The translations under genes and the position numbers were made by a program. Positions 57,893 to 64,000 of a DNA stretch of 64,000 bases are shown piece by piece. The stretch comes from Chitinophagales bacterium. Lineage in GTDB: Bacteria; Bacteroidota; Bacteroidia; Chitinophagales; CAIOSU01. The DNA is taken from contig JAGYJT010000010.1 in the NCBI GenBank assembly GCA_018401955.1, positions 1 through 64,000 on the forward strand. Direction: 5' to 3'. The first letter of the stretch is position 1; the number at the start of each line of letters is the position of its first letter. Below the pieces are notes generated by a model. The model did no database searches. It had not been told where the DNA came from and was given only the letters and a program-made list of their open reading frames with translations.

Positions 57893-59660
57893 ACACCGCC
57901 ACGCCTTGCTTAAACTGCATATCGTGCAATTTGCGGTAGTAGCCATCTTTTTTGAGGAGTTCATCGTGGGTACCGATTTCTTTAAGCTCACCCTTGTCCA
58001 ATACCATTATTTTGTCGGCTTTTTGGATGGTGCTTAAGCGGTGGGCTATTACAATTGAAGTGCGGTCGACTACCATTTTGTCAATGGCTTGTTGTATAAT
58101 CATTTCACTCTCGGTATCGATGCTGCTGGTCGCCTCATCGAGGATAAGGATGGCCGGGTTGAAAACCAGTGCCCTAATGAAGGAAATCAATTGGCGTTGC
58201 CCCATAGATAGGGTTGCACCGCGCTCCATTACCCTATAATCGTAGCCACCTGGTAGGCGCATTATAAAATCATGTGCACCAACGGCCTTGGCGGCTTCTA
58301 TCACTTGCTCTCGAGTAATAATGCTATCGCGTAGGGTAATGTTCTCTAGCACGGTGCCACTGAACAAAAATACATCTTGCAGCACCATCCCGATGTGCTT
58401 GCGCAGGCCGGCCAGCTCATAGTCCTTTACATCTACGCCATCAACCTTAATACTGCCTTTCTGTATTTCGTAAAAGCGATTGAGGATATTGATAATGGAG
58501 CTTTTGCCCGAACCCGTAGCGCCCACAATGGCTAAAGTCTCCCCAGCTTTAATATGGAAATCAACGCCTTTGAGTACATAGTTATGGTCTTCGTAGGCAA
58601 ACCAAACATGCTCAAACTTCACATCGCCATCAATGGTATCGGGGTGATGGTGGCCTTGGTTTTCGATGGTCTCTTCTTTATCCAACAGCGCAAAAACCCT
58701 ATCAGCCGCTACCATGCCCATTTGTAGGGTATTGAATTTATCGGCCAACATACGCAAAGGCCTAAACAACATATTTAGGTAAAGGATGAATGCAATAAGG
58801 GTACCAATGGTAGTTTCGTAATTGATAACACTATTAGCACCATACCACACCATCAAACCTATGGCGCTGGCCAATATTACCTCCACTACGGGGAAGAAAA
58901 TGCTATAATACCATATGCTCTGCATGTGGGCATCACGATGCTCTGCGTTTATCTGCTTAAACCTATCCAGCTCCCGCTTTTCGGCATTAAAAATCTGGAT
59001 GATGCGCATACCCGTAATGTGCTCTTGTGTAAAAGCATTGAGCCTAGCCACTTGGTTGCGCACCTTTTGAAAGGCCGATTTGATGCTCTCTTTAAAAACG
59101 TAAGTACTGTATATTAATATTGGAAAGGTAGCCAAGCTCACAAGGGTAAGCTTCCAATTGGTTGCCAGCATAAAACCTATAATGGCAAAAATGGTAAGCA
59201 GGTCGGCAATAATCTGCACCAAGCCTTGCGAAAAAATGTTGTTAATGGTTTCTACATCGTTAATAGTGCGGGTAGTAACGGTACCAATGGGCGTCCTATC
59301 AAAGTACTTTAAGCGCAAGCCCACCACATGGCCAAACACGCGCACCCTAAGGTTACGGATAACCGACTGCCCCAACCAACTGGTAATATATATAAAACCA
59401 TACTGCAATAACGACTCAACCACCAACATCGCTACCAATAACATGGCCATGTTAAACAGCCCTTCGCTATTAACGCGCAGCACAAAATTATCAACGGTAA
59501 ACTGTATAAGGTAAGGGCGCAGGGGCGATATAATCGCAATTGAAATAGCCAGCAAGCTTGCCAGGGCAAAATGCTTACGGTATGGGCGCGCCAAACCTAT
59601 TATGCGCTTAAGCAATGGCCAATCGAAAACACTACCGTTAATATTTTGCTGCTGTTCCAA
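57891..59660 (-). CDS. ABC transporter ATP-binding/permease (MsbA/lipid exporter-like)
   Basis: GATGSGKSSI, LSMGQRQLISFIRAL, LILDEATSSID. Confidence 0.94.
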   Translation of the reverse strand: MEQQQNINGSVFDWPLLKRIIGLARPYRKHFALASLLAISIAIISPLRPYLIQFTVDNFVLRVNSEGLFNMAMLLVAMLVVESLLQYGFIYITSWLGQSVIRNLRVRVFGHVVGLRLKYFDRTPIGTVTTRTINDVETINNIFSQGLVQIIADLLTIFAIIGFMLATNWKLTLVSLATFPILIYSTYVFKESIKSAFQKVRNQVARLNAFTQEHITGMRIIQIFNAEKRELDRFKQINAEHRDAHMQSIWYYSIFFPVVEVILASAIGLMVWYGANSVINYETTIGTLIAFILYLNMLFRPLRMLADKFNTLQMGMVAADRVFALLDKEETIENQGHHHPDTIDGDVKFEHVWFAYEDHNYVLKGVDFHIKAGETLAIVGATGSGKSSIINILNRFYEIQKGSIKVDGVDVKDYELAGLRKHIGMVLQDVFLFSGTVLENITLRDSIITREQVIEAAKAVGAHDFIMRLPGGYDYRVMERGATLSMGQRQLISFIRALVFNPAILILDEATSSIDTESEMIIQQAIDKMVVDRTSIVIAHRLSTIQKADKIMVLDKGELKEIGTHDELLKKDGYYRKLHDMQFKQGVAV

Positions 59661-59668
59661 TCGTTATA

Positions 59669-60421
59669 TTACAAATAGGGGTACTCTACTTTGGTTAAAT
59701 ATAGCCCTTGCGGGGGCACCGGCATTACATAATGAAACTTACCGACCTCATCCATTACGTTTTTTACTTCCTCTAAGTTCACTCTGCCACGCCCCACCAT
59801 CAAACTTAATCCGGTAATAAGCCTTACCATGTTCCATAGAAACCGGTTGGCGGTTATCTCAAAACGCAGCGTGCCCGCCTCTTCATCATTTACCCATAAT
59901 GCGTGTGTAACATCGCAAAGGGTGGTTTTGTTATCGGGGTTAAATTTACTTAGCGGACTGAAATCTTTATACTGCATCAACAAGGCTACCAAGTCGTTCA
60001 TTTTATCCAAATCCCATTCGCTGAAATAAAAATAGCTAAGGCCCTTCAAAAAGGGGTTTTCTTTGTAATGGATATGATAATGGTAGGTGCGCTTTTTCGC
60101 ATCGTACCTGCTGTGTGCATTATAGTGTAAGGGCAATACCCGCTTAATGGCTATATCATCGGCCAGCATGCGGTTTATCTTGAAAAAAAAATTATCAGGC
60201 AGTTCAGGTGAGGCATCAAAATGCAAAAAATACTGAGAGGCATGCACACCTGCATCGGTTCGGCCACAGCCCACGCAGTTTATCGCTGGGTCTCTAAACA
60301 AGCGCTGCAAAGCTAGGTTAACCTCTGCCTGTATAGTAGGGGCGTTGGGCTGCACCTGCCACCCACTAAAGTTGGTGCCCCGGTAGGCAATTTCAAGAAA
60401 GTAGCGCTGTAGCTTTTGCAT
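59669..60421 (-). CDS. truA: tRNA pseudouridine synthase A
   Basis: LEIAYRGTNFSGWQVQPNAPTIQ, GCGRTDAGVHA. Confidence 0.94.
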   Translation of the reverse strand: MQKLQRYFLEIAYRGTNFSGWQVQPNAPTIQAEVNLALQRLFRDPAINCVGCGRTDAGVHASQYFLHFDASPELPDNFFFKINRMLADDIAIKRVLPLHYNAHSRYDAKKRTYHYHIHYKENPFLKGLSYFYFSEWDLDKMNDLVALLMQYKDFSPLSKFNPDNKTTLCDVTHALWVNDEEAGTLRFEITANRFLWNMVRLITGLSLMVGRGRVNLEEVKNVMDEVGKFHYVMPVPPQGLYLTKVEYPYL

Positions 60422-60559
60422 GAGGTGCAAAGGTAGGGCATTTGGCTGACGGTAAGTAGTGCAAAAGCTTACAAGTATTTAGCTTAGCCTCACCATGGAA
60501 TGAAATTTGCAACCGTTATCTTTAGAAAAATACCACTAAACAATTTTAAAACCAACACC

Positions 60560-60838
60560 ATGAGCAACGATACCGAAAACGAAAAAGACTTGCACACCGA
60601 TAACAACAACGATGCACTTAAATACCTCTTTACCTTTTTGGGTGGCTTGGCGGCAGGTGTAGCCCTTGGCCTGTACCTTAATAGTAAGCAAGGCAAAAAA
60701 ATACGCAAGCAAGTAAAACAGCGGATGAGCGCCCTTGAACTGGAGATTACAGACAAAGTAAATGCTGCTATGGACGAGATTAACCAACTTGCCGAAAAGG
60801 GCGGTATGCTTAAAGAAAACAAAAGCGATAAAGCTTAA
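60560..60838 (+). CDS. YtxH domain-containing protein
   Basis: LFTFLGGLAAGVALGLYLNSKQGKKIRK; start at MSNDTENE. Confidence 0.8.
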   Translation: MSNDTENEKDLHTDNNNDALKYLFTFLGGLAAGVALGLYLNSKQGKKIRKQVKQRMSALELEITDKVNAAMDEINQLAEKGGMLKENKSDKA

Positions 60839-60856
60839 ACAATACAACTAACCACT

Positions 60857-61228
60857 ATGCAAGAACCCAAAGATATTTTTGAACTGGCCGGAGATACCAA
60901 AGAAGCCACCCAGCTATATGTAAAGTATAAAATTGATTACTACAAACTGCATGTAGCAGAGCGGGTAACCAACTTTGCCACCTTTGCCATTGGAGGAGTA
61001 ATATTACTGGTGCTATCGGCACTATTTTTACTTTTTACCTCGCTAGCTGGGGCGCTTTATCTGGGTGAGGTGTTGGGTAATAATTACCTCGGTTATCTCA
61101 TTGTGGGTATATTTTACCTCACGGGTATTGGCGTACTGTTAGTATTAAGAGGACGGTTAATTCAAAAACCAATACTTAAGATTTTGATAAACGAATTGTT
61201 TCCGAAACCCAAAAATCGCAGGGCATGA
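60857..61228 (+). CDS. holin-like/DUF1469-like membrane protein
   Basis: 123 aa, two TM segments; follows YtxH gene. Confidence 0.65.
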   Translation: MQEPKDIFELAGDTKEATQLYVKYKIDYYKLHVAERVTNFATFAIGGVILLVLSALFLLFTSLAGALYLGEVLGNNYLGYLIVGIFYLTGIGVLLVLRGRLIQKPILKILINELFPKPKNRRA

Positions 61229-61545
61229 GTATTAGGAAATACAACGAAGGCGAAATACGCGAAATAGAAAGTATGGAAGACCTGCGCTACCACAAAATGC
61301 GGTTAGAGCTTTCAACCGACTTTTTAGAAGACAAGCTTGAGGATAACTTTACGGGCATTAAGCGCCAACTATCGCCCAAGTACCTTTTTAGAACCATCGT
61401 TACCACGGCGGTTTCGTTTTTCGGCAACCGCACTAGTAAGCACAGCAACAACGAAGAAGCCGAGGAAGATGTTGGCCCTAACACCTCTGCCGTGCTACTT
61501 GATGGCTTTATTGGCTTGGTAAAGGCATTGTTTAGGGCTGGATAA
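61225..61545 (+). CDS. hypothetical protein
   Basis: 106 aa; overlaps preceding gene by 4 bp. Confidence 0.65.
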   Translation: MSIRKYNEGEIREIESMEDLRYHKMRLELSTDFLEDKLEDNFTGIKRQLSPKYLFRTIVTTAVSFFGNRTSKHSNNEEAEEDVGPNTSAVLLDGFIGLVKALFRAG

Positions 61546-61711
61546 GTATACCTGTGCATGGCTAAAACCCCACCATTTGCAAAACGCTACTAATAAATGC
61601 CTTTTCTTTAGTTAAGCTTTTTAAAAAGTTTTGCCTTTCATTTAAATTAAAATGTTGAACTTTAATAAATGTAAGTTTACGTTTTCGATTTTAAAAAGAG
61701 GGCATTGAATC

Positions 61712-64000
61712 ATGAAAAACATATTACTGGTATTCCTACTGTTTGCAGGAGCTTTGAATACCAACGTGTATGGCCAATTTGTAACCATAGCTGATGCAAA
61801 TTTTGCTGCATTTTTACAATCAAGATATCCTGCCTGCATGAGCGGTAACCAAATGGATACCACCTGCACGGCAATAACTACCGCACGCACGGTTGACTGC
61901 ACGGCCAGAAATTTACAAAGCTTACAGGGCATTGAATATTTTGATAGTATTGACACACTTATCTGTTCCAATAACCTTGGCCTTACCGATTTGGAAAATC
62001 TTCCATCAAGGTTAAAGTATCTTAAGGCAGTAAGTACCGGGGTTGTTAATATTACCCAACTACCTGTAAGCCTTACCTATCTTAATCTGGATATTAACTA
62101 TAGTTTGATATCCATTGCAGCATTGCCCCCAAATTTGAAGATTGCCACCATGCAATCTTGTAGGGTTATTGAATCATGGCCTGCATTACCTTCAGGAATG
62201 ACCTCGTTTTCATGTGGCGGAAACCTGAATATGACCAGTCCCAATTTAGGTGCATTGCCCAGCACTTTAACCTTTTTAAAGTGCTTTTATGTAAACATGA
62301 CCGCACTACCAGCATTTCCGCAAGGAATGAGAACAATTGAAATTAACTACACTTACATTACTACTTTCCCAACTATCCCCAGCACAGTTACAAAGGTTAC
62401 CATTAGCAGCTGCAACAGTTTAACCGTTTTGCCTATCATCCCGAGTAACGTTACCTTTCTAATCTGGAATTTTAATACAGCCATAAGCAGTTTGCCTGTA
62501 CTACCCAATACTTTGAGAAGGTTGGAATGCTCTGGAAATAACTTTACCGTATTGCCAAGCCTACCTACAAGCCTTACATTTTTATCTTGCGATCGAAACC
62601 AACTTACAAGCCTGCCTCCTTTGCCTAGCGGTCTTGATTACCTCAATTGTTCAGAGAATTTGTTAACCAGTTTACCGCCTTTGCCCAACAATTCGTCTTT
62701 TTATTTTCTTATTTGCGACAAAAACAATTTAACCACCCTTCCCACTTTACCTTCTGAACTTGGATCCCTATGGTGTCTCGATAACAATTTAACATCGCTA
62801 CCTACACTGCCCGCCAGTTTAGTGCAAGTGAATTGTAAAAACAACAATTTAACCAGCCTGCCCGATTTGCCGCCAAGCATGTTTGAATTGACTGTGATAA
62901 ACAATCCTTTATCCTGCCTACCGGCTTTAACTACCATTACAAATCTTTACTTTGACTCAACATTTGTTACTTGCTTGCCAAATTATGGCAACGTAACCAA
63001 TAGTACCCCTCCACTTGCCTCGCTGCCTTTGTGCAGTGCTGGTAGTAGCTGCCCGGCACAATTTAATTTGGCCGGCCAAGCATATTTTGATTTCAACAAT
63101 AACTGTATAAAAGAAAGCACCGATACTGCGGTTAAATCGGCAAAGGTACAGCTCTGGAAAAACGGTCAATTGCTCGAGCAGGCATTTACGGGTAGCGAAG
63201 GTTATTATTCGTTTTATGTACAAAACACCTTTGGAGATTACGTAACCACTATTGATACTACTTATTTGCCATTTACATCAAGCTGCCCTGATACAGGCTA
63301 CTATGCCTCCACAATATCAACTACTGATTCTATTTTCGATGGTTTAGATTTTGCGCTGAAATGCAGGCAAAGCTTTGATGTGGGAACCTTCGATGTATTG
63401 CGTTCGCTAGGTTGGTTTAGGCCAGGCAGCACTCATGCCATTAGCCTTTTATCGGGCGATGTTGCCCAACTTTACGGCGCATCATGCACGGATATCGCTG
63501 GGCAGGTAAAAGTTGTAGTTGATGGGCCGGCAAACATTACATCGTTTACAGGCTTGGCACCGAGCGCAACAAACGGTGATACCGTTATCTGGGACATTAC
63601 CGATTTTAGCACCGTGAGCATTACCAATAGTTTTACTTTTGATATACAGATTGATACCTTGGCGCAAAGCGGAGAGGCCGTGTGTTTTGAAGTATCCGTT
63701 TCGCCTACAACCGGCGACATAAACCCACTTAACAACTATTATGTTCATTGCTTTGAAATAGTGAACTCATACGACCCCAACAATAAGGAGGTATACCCAT
63801 TTAGCTACATTGATACAACCCAAGAATGGTTAGACTACACCATAAATTTTCAGAATACCGGAAATGCACCTGCATTAAACGTAAGATTGGAAGACACCTT
63901 GAGCAACAATGTAGATTGGGGCAGCATGCAATTACTTAGCTATAGCCACGACAACTATACACAAGTGCTTGCCGGGGGCATAGTTAAATTCTATTTCCCA
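61712..64000 (+). CDS. secreted LRR surface protein, truncated by window end (absent from supplied ORF track)
   Basis: open for 763 codons from ATG 61712; signal peptide MKNILLVFLLFAGALNTNVYG; LTSLPPLPSGLDYLNCSEN-type LRRs; later SYDPNNKEVYPF domain. Confidence 0.9.
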   Translation, partial: MKNILLVFLLFAGALNTNVYGQFVTIADANFAAFLQSRYPACMSGNQMDTTCTAITTARTVDCTARNLQSLQGIEYFDSIDTLICSNNLGLTDLENLPSRLKYLKAVSTGVVNITQLPVSLTYLNLDINYSLISIAALPPNLKIATMQSCRVIESWPALPSGMTSFSCGGNLNMTSPNLGALPSTLTFLKCFYVNMTALPAFPQGMRTIEINYTYITTFPTIPSTVTKVTISSCNSLTVLPIIPSNVTFLIWNFNTAISSLPVLPNTLRRLECSGNNFTVLPSLPTSLTFLSCDRNQLTSLPPLPSGLDYLNCSENLLTSLPPLPNNSSFYFLICDKNNLTTLPTLPSELGSLWCLDNNLTSLPTLPASLVQVNCKNNNLTSLPDLPPSMFELTVINNPLSCLPALTTITNLYFDSTFVTCLPNYGNVTNSTPPLASLPLCSAGSSCPAQFNLAGQAYFDFNNNCIKESTDTAVKSAKVQLWKNGQLLEQAFTGSEGYYSFYVQNTFGDYVTTIDTTYLPFTSSCPDTGYYASTISTTDSIFDGLDFALKCRQSFDVGTFDVLRSLGWFRPGSTHAISLLSGDVAQLYGASCTDIAGQVKVVVDGPANITSFTGLAPSATNGDTVIWDITDFSTVSITNSFTFDIQIDTLAQSGEAVCFEVSVSPTTGDINPLNNYYVHCFEIVNSYDPNNKEVYPFSYIDTTQEWLDYTINFQNTGNAPALNVRLEDTLSNNVDWGSMQLLSYSHDNYTQVLAGGIVKFYFP

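Overview
Ordinary-looking Bacteroidota chromosome, inferred from T9SS type A C-terminal domains, TAnnTTTG-like -7 boxes and DUF5690/DUF5989/IPExxxDY families. About 60 CDSs are supported. Recognisable housekeeping genes are rsgA, upp, grpE-dnaJ, fabF-acpP, pyk, rlmN, rbfA, truA, a pabA/trpG-type amidotransferase and a GGGP synthase. There is a MarR-TolC-MFP-RND efflux operon, two MsbA-like ABC exporters, three adjacent T9SS cargo genes and a probable phosphonate-related operon with a frameshifted PhnZ-like gene. There is one IS110-family element (atypically GC-rich), and a large LRR surface protein runs off the right edge. No rRNA, tRNA or CRISPR was recognised by eye. The most interesting unexplained signal is intergenic: more than 20 short arrays built from degenerate 'words' repeated with exact 7-bp (sometimes 8- or 9-bp) periodicity. 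Examples are TACGANN, ACCATSG, TAGTYAC, TTTCTCA and TAACCAA. Unrelated words share the same period and at one locus the same register. Other items include a protein of 25-aa Trp-rich repeats, MITE-like inverted-repeat elements, a 69-bp collinear direct repeat flanking the IS110 copy, and two genes split by single-base homopolymer indels. All calls come from reading sequence and supplied translations; no database search was possible.
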